From assembly GCF_000230995.2 (NCBI RefSeq), contig NC_019973.1, positions 1,302,001 through 1,366,000 on the forward strand: DNA of 64,000 nucleotides, given 5' to 3'. A program made the translations under genes and the position numbers. Positions 18,349 through 26,723 of this stretch are shown here, in pieces; the first letter of the stretch is position 1, and every line of letters begins with the position of its first letter. The notes beneath the pieces are model-generated. The model worked only from the letters and a program-made list of their open reading frames with translations, searched no databases and had not been told where the DNA came from. This stretch comes from Mesorhizobium australicum WSM2073 (GTDB lineage Bacteria; Pseudomonadota; Alphaproteobacteria; Rhizobiales; Rhizobiaceae).

Positions 18349-19230
18349 TCAGGTAAACAACCCCCGCTCCCGTTCCACCGCCTTGGTGATGAAGGAGGCA
18401 ACGATCTGGACGCGGCGCAGCGGTCTCACCGATTCGTGATAGACCAGCCAGTAGGCGCGGCGGATGGGCGCGACCACATCGACGGCGACCAACTCCGGCA
18501 TCGAGCGGGCGACGAAGGTGTGCAGGATGCCGATGCCGGCGCTCGAGCGCACCGCTTCGGCCTGACCAAGTGCGGAGGAGATGGCAAAGCTGGTCCGCCA
18601 ATCGGCGCTGAATTCGGCGGCGTAGTCGAGCGACGGGCTGACGATCAGGTCAGGCACATAGCCGATGAGGGTGTGCTGGCCAAGTTCGGCGGCGGTTTTG
18701 GGCAGGCCATGCGCGCCGACATAGCCGCGGGAGGCAAACAGCCCGAGCGAGTAGTCGACCAGTTTTCCCGCCACCAGCCGGCCTTCGGTCGGCCGCTCGA
18801 CGGTTATGGCAATGTCGGCCTCGCGTCGCGACAGGGAGAAGGAGCGCGGCACCGGGACGAGCTGGATGGTGAGTTCGCGGTGCTGGGCGGTGAGTTCGCC
18901 CAGCCGCTTGGCCAGGAAAGCGACGCCGAAGCCGTCAGGCGCGCCGATGCGCACGGTTCCGGACACGTCGTCGCCTTCGCCCGATATGGTCGAGCGGGCG
19001 GCGATCATGTCGCCCTCCATGCGCTCGGCGATGTCGAGGAAGCGCTCGCCGGCCGGGGTCAGTTCGCTGCCGGTGGTCAGCCGGCGGAAGAGTTTCGTGC
19101 GTAACGCGTCTTCAAGGGCCGCGATGCGGCGCGAGACCGTGGCGTGGTTCAGCTCCAACCGCCTGGCGGCGCCAAGGATCTGGCCGGCCCGCGCCACGGC
19201 GAGGAAGATGCGGACGTCATCCCAGTTCAT
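18349..19230 (-). CDS. LysR family transcriptional regulator
   Basis: A 293-residue LysR-type regulator. The N-terminal winged helix-turn-helix is clear (LAVARAGQILGAARRLELNH, ATVSRRIAALEDAL), followed by the effector-binding domain (VSGTVRIGAPDGFGV onward). It is transcribed divergently from mmsA with a 158-base intergenic region, the usual LysR layout, so it most likely controls mmsA and itself. The effector cannot be deduced. T-N11-A-like sequences exist in the gap but none is distinctive enough to call. Confidence 0.92.
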   Translation of the reverse strand: MNWDDVRIFLAVARAGQILGAARRLELNHATVSRRIAALEDALRTKLFRRLTTGSELTPAGERFLDIAERMEGDMIAARSTISGEGDDVSGTVRIGAPDGFGVAFLAKRLGELTAQHRELTIQLVPVPRSFSLSRREADIAITVERPTEGRLVAGKLVDYSLGLFASRGYVGAHGLPKTAAELGQHTLIGYVPDLIVSPSLDYAAEFSADWRTSFAISSALGQAEAVRSSAGIGILHTFVARSMPELVAVDVVAPIRRAYWLVYHESVRPLRRVQIVASFITKAVERERGLFT

Positions 19231-19388
19231 GGCGTTCCCCTGATGGCGATCTCGGGCGAGTATTGCGAGAATTGATGCTCGCGCGTCAATCGATATCTAT
19301 TTTGCGCACAACGGTTGCGTTCTCCCTCGCGTTGCCATCGGCCGGCCAAAGGCGGACAATGCGACATCACAACCCAGGGAGAGAAATC

Positions 19389-20885
19389 ATGATCGACTAC
19401 GGTCATTTCATCGGCGGCAAGCGTGTCGCCGGCACCAGCGGCCGCAAGCAGGACGTCATGCAGCCGATGGACGGCACGGTGCGCGGCACGGTGGCACTGG
19501 CCTCGCAGGCGGAATTGCGCGCGGCGGTCGAGAACGCCAAGGCCGCACAGCCCAAATGGGCCGCGACCAATCCGCAGCGCCGCGTGCGCGTGCTGATGAA
19601 GTTCCTCGAACTGGTTGCCCGCGACTATGACGAACTGGCTGAGATTCTTGCGCGCGAACATGGCAAGACCATCGCCGACGCCAAGGGCGATATCCAGCGC
19701 GGCCTGGAAGTGGTCGAGGTTTGCATCGGCGCTCCGCACATGATGAAGGGCGAGTTCACCGACGGCGCCGGCCCCGGCATCGATGTCTATTCGATGCGCC
19801 AGCCGCTCGGCGTCGTCGCCGGCATCACGCCATTCAATTTCCCGGCGATGATCCCGCTTTGGAAGATCGCGCCGGCGATCGCCTGCGGCAACGCCTTCAT
19901 CCTGAAGCCTTCGGAGCGTGATCCGGGTGTGCCGATGCGCATTGCCGAACTGTTCATCGAGGCCGGTCTGCCGGCCGGCATCCTCAATGTCGTCAACGGC
20001 GACAAGGATGTCGTCGACGCCATCCTCGACGATCCGGATATCAAGGCCATCGGTTTTGTCGGCTCGACGCCGATCGCGCACTACATCTATTCGCGCGGCA
20101 CGGCGGCCGGCAAGCGCGTGCAGTGCTTCGGCGGCGCCAAGAACCACATGATCATCATGCCCGACGCCGACATGGACCAGACCGTCGACGCACTGATCGG
20201 CGCCGGCTACGGCTCGGCCGGCGAGCGCTGCATGGCTATCTCGGTGGCCGTTCCGGTCGGCAACGACACCGCCAACCGGCTGATGGAAAAGCTGATCCCG
20301 CGCGTCGAAAGCCTGAAGGTCGGCCCGTCGACGGATTCGGCAGCGGATTTCGGCCCGCTGGTTACCGCTCAGGCGCTGGAGCGCGTCAAGGGTTACGTCG
20401 ACACCGGTGTCAAGGAAGGCGCCAAGCTTGTCGTCGACGGCCGCGGCTTCAAGATGCAGGGCTATGAGAACGGCTACTATATGGGCGGTTGCCTTTTCGA
20501 CAATGTCACGGCCGATATGCGCATCTACAAGGAAGAGATCTTTGGGCCGGTGCTCTCGGTGGTGCGCGCGCCGACCTATGAGAACGCCATCAAACTCGCC
20601 AACGATCATGAGATGGGCAATGGCGTCGCCATCTTCACCCGCGATGGCGACGCCGCGCGCGACTTCGCCAGCCGTGTCCAAGTCGGCATGGTCGGCGTCA
20701 ACGTACCGATCCCGGTGCCGATCGCCTATTACACTTTCGGCGGCTGGAAGGCGTCTTCCTTCGGCGACCTCAACCAGCATGGCCCGGACGCGTTCCGCTT
20801 CTACACCAAGACCAAGACGGTTACCTCGCGCTGGCCGTCCGGCATCAAGGACGGCGCCGAGTTCGTTATCCCGACGATGAATTGA
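19389..20885 (+). CDS. mmsA: CoA-acylating methylmalonate-semialdehyde dehydrogenase
   Basis: MmsA converts methylmalonate or malonate semialdehyde plus CoA and NAD to propionyl- or acetyl-CoA, in valine and myo-inositol/beta-alanine degradation. The 498-residue protein has PLGVVAGITPFNFPAMIPLW (about 137), KPSERDP, GFVGSTPIA and the catalytic cysteine in GSAGERCMAISVAV (about 284). The ATG at 19389 follows GGGAG and starts the conserved MIDYGHFIGGKRV. An intrinsic terminator follows about 60 bases after the stop. LysR control from the divergent gene is likely. Confidence 0.95.
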   Translation: MIDYGHFIGGKRVAGTSGRKQDVMQPMDGTVRGTVALASQAELRAAVENAKAAQPKWAATNPQRRVRVLMKFLELVARDYDELAEILAREHGKTIADAKGDIQRGLEVVEVCIGAPHMMKGEFTDGAGPGIDVYSMRQPLGVVAGITPFNFPAMIPLWKIAPAIACGNAFILKPSERDPGVPMRIAELFIEAGLPAGILNVVNGDKDVVDAILDDPDIKAIGFVGSTPIAHYIYSRGTAAGKRVQCFGGAKNHMIIMPDADMDQTVDALIGAGYGSAGERCMAISVAVPVGNDTANRLMEKLIPRVESLKVGPSTDSAADFGPLVTAQALERVKGYVDTGVKEGAKLVVDGRGFKMQGYENGYYMGGCLFDNVTADMRIYKEEIFGPVLSVVRAPTYENAIKLANDHEMGNGVAIFTRDGDAARDFASRVQVGMVGVNVPIPVPIAYYTFGGWKASSFGDLNQHGPDAFRFYTKTKTVTSRWPSGIKDGAEFVIPTMN

Positions 20886-20948
20886 CCGGACGCTTTTTTA
20901 TCTGGTCTTCCTCGCTGCAGGGCGGATGAGAAGATCGATTGAACCTGA

Positions 20949-20982
20949 GGCCTAAGTCCCCGGACTTAGGCCTTTTGTTTTT
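20949..20982 (+). terminator. Intrinsic terminator after mmsA
   Basis: Arms GGCCTAAGTCC (20949-20959) and GGACTTAGGCC (20962-20972) are perfectly complementary around a short loop, followed by TTTTGTTTTT. This is a strong rho-independent terminator for mmsA. Confidence 0.92.
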
Positions 20983-21121
20983 GCAAACGCTAATGTGATG
21001 GAACCGGTGGGGGATTGCGCGACTTAGGGCTGCAATCCTGCCGTGGAGGAGGCGCGGCAGACAACCAGGGCGCCGACGGCGGGCCGGTGGCATTGCATCG
21101 TCCGGCGCAAGGAGGTGTCAA

Positions 21122-21427
21122 ATGACACGACGTCTTACGGCGACAATGTTCGTTGCGGCGATGGCGATGTGCTCGTGCGCTGCTCAGGCAAATGCAGCTG
21201 GGCAATGCGCGCCACGCGCCGATATCGTGAAGGCGCTCGGCGAGAACTTCCACGAAAGCGAAGCCGGGCGCGGCCTGATCAACCCCAATGTGGTCCTCGA
21301 GGTCTTCGTTTCGGAACAAGGCAGCTGGACGGTCTTGGCTTCCGATACGAAAGGCCAGAGTTGTATCCTGTCGGTTGGCGAAGGCTGGGACAGCCCGACA
21401 CTCAAGGCGGCCTTGCCGGGCGCCTGA
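21122..21427 (+). CDS. Small secreted protein of unknown function
   Basis: A 101-residue protein with a strong ribosome binding site (AAGGAGGTG, 9 bases upstream) and a signal peptide ending near ANA-AG (about residues 1-26). The mature part of about 75 residues has two cysteines (QCAPRADIV and QSCILSVGEGW) that could form one disulfide. The segment ALGENFHESEAGRGLINPN and EVFVSEQGSWTVLASD recall small periplasmic proteins common in rhizobia, but I cannot assign a family function. It stands alone between the mmsA terminator and a convergent GntR gene. Confidence 0.75.
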   Translation: MTRRLTATMFVAAMAMCSCAAQANAAGQCAPRADIVKALGENFHESEAGRGLINPNVVLEVFVSEQGSWTVLASDTKGQSCILSVGEGWDSPTLKAALPGA

Positions 21428-21452
21428 GCGATTTGCCTTCGCGCTCTTGCAA

Positions 21453-22103
21453 CTAGCGCGTGGCGGCGACCTCGGCATGGCCGCGCAGCAGTGCCATCAG
21501 TTTCTTGGCGTCCTTGGCGGCGCCTTCCTCATCGCCGTCCAGGATCGAGCGGATCAATGCAACATGGTGCTCGGCGGACTCCGCCAGCCCGGTGTCGGCC
21601 TTGTAGCGGAACCAGAAGCGGCGGCTGTGGGTCTGCAGGGGGGCGGCCAGCCGGGCGGCGAACGGGTTGTCGGCGGCCAGCGCCAGCGCCTCGTCGAGCG
21701 CCTTGTCGGCCTGGATGAAGGCGAGCACATTGCCTGATATCACTGCTTTCTGCATGGCGAGCGCCGCCTCGTGGAACAGGTCGGCGGCCTCGCGGGTGAC
21801 GAAGCGTGCGGCCGAACGGGCGAGCACCACCTCGACGCCGCGCCTTGCGTCGAGCACACGCAGCCAGTCGCCGGGGTGCAGTGGCGCGATCGCGATGCCG
21901 GCGCGGGGCCTGACGTCTAGCAATCCCTCCCAGGCCAGCCGCTGGATCGCCTCGCGCACCGGCGTGCGGCCGAGCGCCAGCCGCTCGATCAGGGACCCCT
22001 CGGTGACAAAACTCGCCGGGGCCAGTTCGAGCGTGACGATCATGTTTTCGAGGACGCGATAGGCCTTGGTCGCCGCGGGCTCCGACACGATGCTTGCTTC
22101 CAT
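21453..22103 (-). CDS. GntR (FadR/FCD) family regulator of hydroxyproline catabolism
   Basis: A 216-residue GntR-family regulator. The N-terminal winged helix includes VTEGSLIERLALGRTPVREA and IQRLAWEGLLDVRPRAGIA; the C-terminal all-helical FCD ligand domain runs from about residue 75. The ATG at 22103 (MEASIVSE) is preferred; the frame extends upstream to 22145 but that stretch overlaps the operator. It is divergent from the hydroxyproline operon, and palindromes in the 111-base gap are likely its binding sites. By position it corresponds to HypR of Sinorhizobium meliloti, also a GntR protein; the effector would be hydroxyproline or an intermediate. Confidence 0.9.
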   Translation of the reverse strand: MEASIVSEPAATKAYRVLENMIVTLELAPASFVTEGSLIERLALGRTPVREAIQRLAWEGLLDVRPRAGIAIAPLHPGDWLRVLDARRGVEVVLARSAARFVTREAADLFHEAALAMQKAVISGNVLAFIQADKALDEALALAADNPFAARLAAPLQTHSRRFWFRYKADTGLAESAEHHVALIRSILDGDEEGAAKDAKKLMALLRGHAEVAATR

Positions 22104-22123
22104 GGATATCAAAGGCTCTCTCC

Positions 22124-22144
22124 TGATATATCTAGAATATATCA
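22124..22144. promoter_or_regulatory. Palindromic operator in the GntR/hydroxyproline divergent gap
   Basis: Arms TGATATAT (22124-22131) and ATATATCA (22137-22144) flank the 5-base centre CTAGA. The palindrome lies about 20 bases upstream of the GntR start. A related site is at 22189-22200. Binding by the GntR protein is inferred from position and symmetry. Confidence 0.65.
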
Positions 22145-22188
22145 TAACAGATTCCGCGTTGACAGCAGCTTTCCTAACAGATATACAG

Positions 22189-22200
22189 CTGATATATCAG
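22189..22200. promoter_or_regulatory. Second palindrome, next to the hydroxyproline operon start
   Basis: CTGATATATCAG is a perfect 12-base palindrome sharing TGATATAT with the site at 22124. It lies 14 bases before the start codon of the first operon gene, where a bound repressor would block transcription or early elongation. The AGGAG-poor GGAGAG that follows is the ribosome binding site. Confidence 0.6.
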
Positions 22201-22214
22201 ATGGAGAGATAGCT

Positions 22215-23108
22215 ATGTGGACCGGAGTTTTCCCCGCCGTCACGACCAAATTCACCGCCGACGACCGGCTCGATCACGCCGAGATGGAGCGCTGCTTCGG
22301 CCTGCAAATGGATGCCGGCTGCGATGGCATCATCGTCTGCGGCTCGCTGGGGGAGGGACCGATGCTGTCGCCTGACGAGAAGATCGAGGTGCTGAAGACC
22401 GCGCAGAAGATCGCTGGCAAGAAGCCGGTGCTACTGACGGTCAACGAGGCCGGCACCCGCGAGGCCGCCAGTATCGCCAAGCGCGCCGCCAAGGAAGGCG
22501 CCAATGGCCTGATGGTGGTGCCGAGCCCGATCTACCACACCAACGCGGAAGAGACGGTGGCCGCGCTGCGCGCAGTGGCGGAAGCCGGCGACTTGCCGGT
22601 CATGATCTATTCCAACCGCCTCGCCTACCGCGTCGATGTAAGCGTCGACCAGATGGAGGAGCTGGCGTCGGACAAGCGCTTCGTCGCCATCAAGGAATCC
22701 TCCGACGACATCCGCCGCTCGACCGAGATCATCAACCGCCTGGGCAGCCGCTACGACCTGTTCACCGGCGTCGACAACCTGGCCTTCGAGGCGCTCTCCG
22801 TGGGTGCCATCGGCTGGGTGGCCGGCCTGGTCACCGCCTTCCCGCGCGAGACCGTCGCCATCTACCAGCTGATGAAGCAGGGGCGCCGCGAAGAAGCGCT
22901 CGCCATCTACCGCTGGTTCCGGCCGCTGCTCGACCTCGATGTCTCGACCTATCTGGTGCAGAACATCAAGCTTGCCGAAGTGTTCGCAATCAACACCAAT
23001 GACCGCGTGCGCATGCCGCGCATGCCGCTGTCGGGCGAACGCCGCAAGGCTGTCGAGAAGATCATCAAGGATGCGCTGGCGGCGCGGCCGACACTGCCGC
23101 AGTTCTAA
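22215..23108 (+). CDS. hypD: DapA-family delta-1-pyrroline-4-hydroxy-2-carboxylate deaminase
   Basis: A 297-residue TIM-barrel lyase of the DapA/NAL superfamily. The Schiff-base lysine lies in FVAIKESSDD (about 158) and the tyrosine in VMIYSNRLAYRVD (about 133); CGSLGEGPMLS replaces the usual GTTGE motif. On its own the sequence could be another keto-acid aldolase or dehydratase. Its neighbours (a proline-racemase-family epimerase and an FAD amino-acid dehydrogenase under a GntR regulator) point to the deaminase that makes alpha-ketoglutarate semialdehyde in hydroxyproline breakdown. It is the first gene of the operon. Confidence 0.85.
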   Translation: MWTGVFPAVTTKFTADDRLDHAEMERCFGLQMDAGCDGIIVCGSLGEGPMLSPDEKIEVLKTAQKIAGKKPVLLTVNEAGTREAASIAKRAAKEGANGLMVVPSPIYHTNAEETVAALRAVAEAGDLPVMIYSNRLAYRVDVSVDQMEELASDKRFVAIKESSDDIRRSTEIINRLGSRYDLFTGVDNLAFEALSVGAIGWVAGLVTAFPRETVAIYQLMKQGRREEALAIYRWFRPLLDLDVSTYLVQNIKLAEVFAINTNDRVRMPRMPLSGERRKAVEKIIKDALAARPTLPQF

Positions 23109-23127
23109 AGAGGGTGGCGGCAGCCAG

Positions 23128-24465
23128 ATGAGAGGCAGCGCCCAGGTGCAAGGAAAGTCCAAATCGACAGACAAGGGGCGGCGCTCCTCATCCGCCCTGC
23201 GGGCACCTTCTCCCCGTGAACGGGGAGAAGGGAGAGACATCGCCATCGTCGGTGGCGGCATCATCGGCATTTGCGCGGCTGCCTTCCTTGCCGAGGCGGG
23301 ACTGGACGTCACGCTCTTCGACCGCACGGGTATCTGCGAGGAGACGAGCTCCGGCAACGCCGCCGCCTTTGCCTTCTCCGACGTGCTGCCGCTGGCGCAC
23401 AAGGGCATGATCCGGCAGCTGCCAAAATGGCTCGCCGATCCACTCGGCCCGCTCAGCATTCCGCCCGCCTACCTGCCGAAGCTGCTGCCCTGGCTGATCC
23501 GGTTCTGGCGCGCCGGCGCGCCTGGGAAATACGAGGCGAGCCTGACCGCGCAGGCCGGCATGATGAAGCTTGCCGAGGCCGAATGGATGGATCTGCTCGA
23601 TCGTTCCGGCACCCGGCCGATGCTACGTGAGGACGGTTCGCTCGAACTTTACGAAGGCGAGGCCGAGTTCCGCGCCGCGCTGTCGGGCTGGGCGGCGCGC
23701 GAGCGCTTCGGCATCGGCTTCCGCCATGTCGAGGGCGAGAACCTAGCGGACTTGCAGCCGGGGCTGTCACCGCGCTTCGTCAAAGGCACTTTCGTGCCTG
23801 GATGGAAGACCGTCGCCGATCCAAAACTGCTCGGCAAGGCGGTGTGGGCGTACGCGCAGTCCAAGGGCGCCCGCTTCGAAATGGCCCGCATCGACCGCGT
23901 CGCGGCGGATCAGGATGGCGCGACACTGACGCTGGCCGACGGCACGACGAGGCAAGCCGGTCACATAGTCATTGCCGCGGGCGCCTGGTCGCATCTGCTG
24001 GCGCGGCAACTCGGCGATCGCATTCCGCTGGAGACCGAACGCGGCTACAACACGACGCTGCCGCCGAGCGCCTTCGACGTGAGGCGACAGTTGATCTTTT
24101 CCGGCCATGGCTTCGTCATCACCCCGCTCGAAACCGGCCTGCGTGTCGGCGGTGCCGTGGAACTCGGCGGCATCGAGCGGCCGCCCAATTTCAACAGGTC
24201 GAAAGCGCTCTTGCGGAAGGCGCGGGAATTCCTGCCGGGGCTCGATCCCTCGGGCGGGCGCGAATGGATGGGGTTCCGGCCCTCGCTGCCGGATTCGGTG
24301 CCCGTCGTCGGCAAGGCGGCGCGAAGCCAGTCGGTGATCTACGCCTTCGGCCACGGCCATCTCGGCCTGACGCAGGCCGCGGCAACCGGGCGGTTGATCA
24401 GGGAATTCGTTCTGGGGCAGACTTCATCCGTTGATCTGGCCCCCTTCAGTCCACAACGGTTTTGA
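23128..24465 (+). CDS. hypO: FAD-dependent cis-4-hydroxy-D-proline dehydrogenase
   Basis: A 445-residue DadA-like FAD oxidoreductase. The conserved part begins with the Rossmann motif IAIVGGGIIGICAAAFLAEA (about residue 38) and ends with the FAD contact FGHGHLGLTQAAATG. In this operon it should oxidise cis-4-hydroxy-D-proline to pyrroline-4-hydroxy-2-carboxylate. The first 37 residues are atypical: bases 23183-23232 are a palindromic repeat translated in frame, and no start codon lies directly before the conserved DIAIVGG. The ATG at 23128, 19 bases after hypD, is the best start; GTG at 23143-23149 region is less likely. Function is inferred from context. Confidence 0.85.
   Translation: MRGSAQVQGKSKSTDKGRRSSSALRAPSPRERGEGRDIAIVGGGIIGICAAAFLAEAGLDVTLFDRTGICEETSSGNAAAFAFSDVLPLAHKGMIRQLPKWLADPLGPLSIPPAYLPKLLPWLIRFWRAGAPGKYEASLTAQAGMMKLAEAEWMDLLDRSGTRPMLREDGSLELYEGEAEFRAALSGWAARERFGIGFRHVEGENLADLQPGLSPRFVKGTFVPGWKTVADPKLLGKAVWAYAQSKGARFEMARIDRVAADQDGATLTLADGTTRQAGHIVIAAGAWSHLLARQLGDRIPLETERGYNTTLPPSAFDVRRQLIFSGHGFVITPLETGLRVGGAVELGGIERPPNFNRSKALLRKAREFLPGLDPSGGREWMGFRPSLPDSVPVVGKAARSQSVIYAFGHGHLGLTQAAATGRLIREFVLGQTSSVDLAPFSPQRF
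23183..23232. repeat. RIME-like palindromic repeat inside the hypO coding region
   Basis: Two hairpins in tandem: GCCC-TGC-GGGC (23194-23204) and CCTTCTCCCCG (23206-23216) paired with CGGGGAGAAGG (23221-23231) around TGAA. The preceding CTCATCCGCCCTG and this hairpin match, from memory, the rhizobial intergenic mosaic element pattern. Here it is read through in frame as the hypO N-terminus. Confidence 0.75.
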
Positions 24466-24479
24466 TCTCGAGGAGCGAC

Positions 24480-25481
24480 ATGGCCAAGAAATCCTTCTTC
24501 TGCATCGACGGCCACACTTGCGGCAACCCGGTGCGGCTGGTCGCCGGCGGGGGCCCGCTGCTGCAGGGCTCGACGATGATGGAGCGACGGGCGCATTTCC
24601 TGGCCGAATACGACTGGATCCGCACCGGCCTGATGTTCGAACCGCGCGGCCATGACGTGATGTCCGGCTCGATCCTCTACCCGCCGACCCGTGAGGATTG
24701 CGACATCGCCATCCTGTTCATCGAGACGTCCGGCTGCCTGCCGATGTGCGGTCACGGCACCATCGGCACGGTGACGATGGCGATCGAGCATGGGCTGATC
24801 AAGCCGAAGACGCCGGGTGTGCTGCGGCTCGACACGCCCGCCGGCCTGGTCATCGCGGAATACAAGCAAGTCGGCGAGTATGTCGAGGAGGTGCGCATCA
24901 CCAACGTGCCGTCATTCCTTTATGCCGAAGGACTGGCGGTAGAATGTCCGGGGCTCGGCGAGATCACCGTCGATGTCGCCTATGGCGGCAATTTCTACGC
25001 CATCGTGGAGCCGCAGGCGAACTATCGCGATATGGCCGACTATTCCGCCGGCGACCTCATCGCCTGGAGCCCGGTGGTGCGGCAGCGGCTCAACGAGAAG
25101 TATTCCTTCGTGCATCCGGAGAATCCCGGGATCACCGGGTTGTCGCACATGCTGTGGACCGGCAAGCCGACGGTCGAGGGAGCCGATGCCCGCAATGCCG
25201 TCTTCTACGGCGACAAGGCGATCGACCGCTCTCCATGCGGCACCGGCACCTCGGCGCGCATGGCGCAACTCCATGCCAAGGGCAAGCTCAAGGCGGGGGA
25301 TGCGTTCGTCCATGAATCGATCATCGGCTCGCTGTTCAAGGGCAAGGTTGAAAAGGACGTCACCGTCGCCGGCAAGCCGGCCATCATCCCTTCGATCGGC
25401 GGCTGGGCCCGCATGACTGGACTGAACACGATCTTCATCGACGACCGCGATCCGTTCGCGCATGGTTTCGTGGTCAAGTAG
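24480..25481 (+). CDS. hypRE: 4-hydroxyproline 2-epimerase (proline racemase family)
   Basis: A 333-residue proline-racemase-fold enzyme. Both catalytic cysteines are present, in LPMCGHGTIGT (about 90) and RSPCGTGTSARM (about 253), so it is an epimerase/racemase rather than the dehydratase subtype, in which the second position is changed. It should convert trans-4-hydroxy-L-proline to cis-4-hydroxy-D-proline, the first step of the pathway. The ATG at 24480 follows GAGGAG; a TTG at 24462 in frame is less likely. It is the last gene of the operon; the alpha-ketoglutarate semialdehyde dehydrogenase (HypH) is not in this window. Confidence 0.92.
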   Translation: MAKKSFFCIDGHTCGNPVRLVAGGGPLLQGSTMMERRAHFLAEYDWIRTGLMFEPRGHDVMSGSILYPPTREDCDIAILFIETSGCLPMCGHGTIGTVTMAIEHGLIKPKTPGVLRLDTPAGLVIAEYKQVGEYVEEVRITNVPSFLYAEGLAVECPGLGEITVDVAYGGNFYAIVEPQANYRDMADYSAGDLIAWSPVVRQRLNEKYSFVHPENPGITGLSHMLWTGKPTVEGADARNAVFYGDKAIDRSPCGTGTSARMAQLHAKGKLKAGDAFVHESIIGSLFKGKVEKDVTVAGKPAIIPSIGGWARMTGLNTIFIDDRDPFAHGFVVK

Positions 25482-25816
25482 GAGAATCCTGACCCTGCGG
25501 AAAGGAGTGTGACGAAAAAACGAACCGTGTCAGGAACGCAACGATTCCTCTTATCACCTAATTTTGACGGTGATTTCTTCGAAACGGAGCGCATGATGCG
25601 GCTCAATCGTCAAAGACATTGCGTTATGCCAATGATAGGGTCCGCGATAGTCCAGGGGCTGGGTGCGAAAAGCGGGCGATCGGGAAGACGTGACTTGCAA
25701 ACACGCGGAGCGGTCAAAAAAATCACGTTGCAATCCGGGCTCGAAACTTTACGACTAGGGGAAATACGAAAAGGAATGCGTCTGCATGGGCGACATTCCA
25801 GGGGAGCCATGTACAC
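25482..25816 (+). other. Gene-free region upstream of livH
   Basis: This 335-base stretch has lower GC than its surroundings and no supported gene. It presumably holds the end of the hydroxyproline transcript and the liv promoter. GGGGAG at about 25800-25805 is the likely livH ribosome binding site. I see no clear terminator, riboswitch or tRNA, and no -35/-10 pair good enough to call. Confidence 0.5.
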
Positions 25817-26719
25817 ATGCAGTACTTTGTCCAGCAGCTTATCAACGGGCTGACGCTGGGATCGATCTATGGGCTGATCGCGATCGGCTACACGATGGTC
25901 TACGGCATCATCGGCATGATCAATTTCGCCCATGGCGACATCTTCATGGTGGGCGCTTTCACGGCGCTGATCGTCTTCCTCATCCTCGGCGCGCTGTTTT
26001 ATTCGGTGCCCGTGGTCATCGCGCTGCTGGTCATGATGATCGTGGCGATGCTGCTCACCAGCCTCTACAACTGGACGATCGAGAAAGTGGCCTACCGGCC
26101 GCTGCGCGGTTCCTTCCGGCTGGCGCCGCTGATCACCGCCATCGGCATGTCGATCGCGCTGTCGAACTTCGTCCAGGTGACGCAAGGCCCGCGCAACAAG
26201 CCGATCCCGCCGATGGTCAGCCAAGTCTACAACATCAACGGCGTCAGCGTTTCGCTGAAGCAGATCATCATCGTCATCGTCACCGCTTTGCTGTTGGCGC
26301 TGTTCTGGTACCTGGTCAACAAGACCTCGCTTGGCCGGGCGCAACGCGCCTGCGAGCAGGACCGCAAGATGGCCGCACTGCTGGGCATCGACGTCGACCG
26401 CACCATCTCGATCACGTTCATCATGGGCGCCGCTCTTGCCGCTGTCGCCGGCACGCTGTTCCTGATGTACTACGGCGTCATCGCCTTCTCGGACGGCTTT
26501 ACCCCCGGGGTCAAAGCATTCACGGCGGCGGTTCTTGGCGGCATCGGCTCATTGCCAGGTGCGGTGCTGGGCGGCCTCCTGATCGGCTTCATCGAGAGCA
26601 TGTGGTCGGCCTATTTCTCGATCGACTACAAGGACGTCGCCGCGTTCTCGATCCTGGCAATCGTGCTGATCTTCCTGCCTTCCGGCATATTGGGCCGGCC
26701 AGAAGTCGAAAAGGTCTGA
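25817..26719 (+). CDS. livH: Branched-chain amino acid ABC transporter permease LivH
   Basis: A 300-residue inner-membrane permease of the HAAT family, one of two membrane subunits of the branched-chain amino acid importer. About eight hydrophobic segments are visible; [20 protein letters not shown] at the N-terminus and [18 protein letters not shown] are family signatures, and [20 protein letters not shown] near residue 240 is the coupling region. It leads an operon of livH, livM, livG, livF and a DUF6867 gene, with overlaps or gaps of a few bases. Confidence 0.96.
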   Translation: MQYFVQQLINGLTLGSIYGLIAIGYTMVYGIIGMINFAHGDIFMVGAFTALIVFLILGALFYSVPVVIALLVMMIVAMLLTSLYNWTIEKVAYRPLRGSFRLAPLITAIGMSIALSNFVQVTQGPRNKPIPPMVSQVYNINGVSVSLKQIIIVIVTALLLALFWYLVNKTSLGRAQRACEQDRKMAALLGIDVDRTISITFIMGAALAAVAGTLFLMYYGVIAFSDGFTPGVKAFTAAVLGGIGSLPGAVLGGLLIGFIESMWSAYFSIDYKDVAAFSILAIVLIFLPSGILGRPEVEKV

Positions 26720-26723
26720 GACC

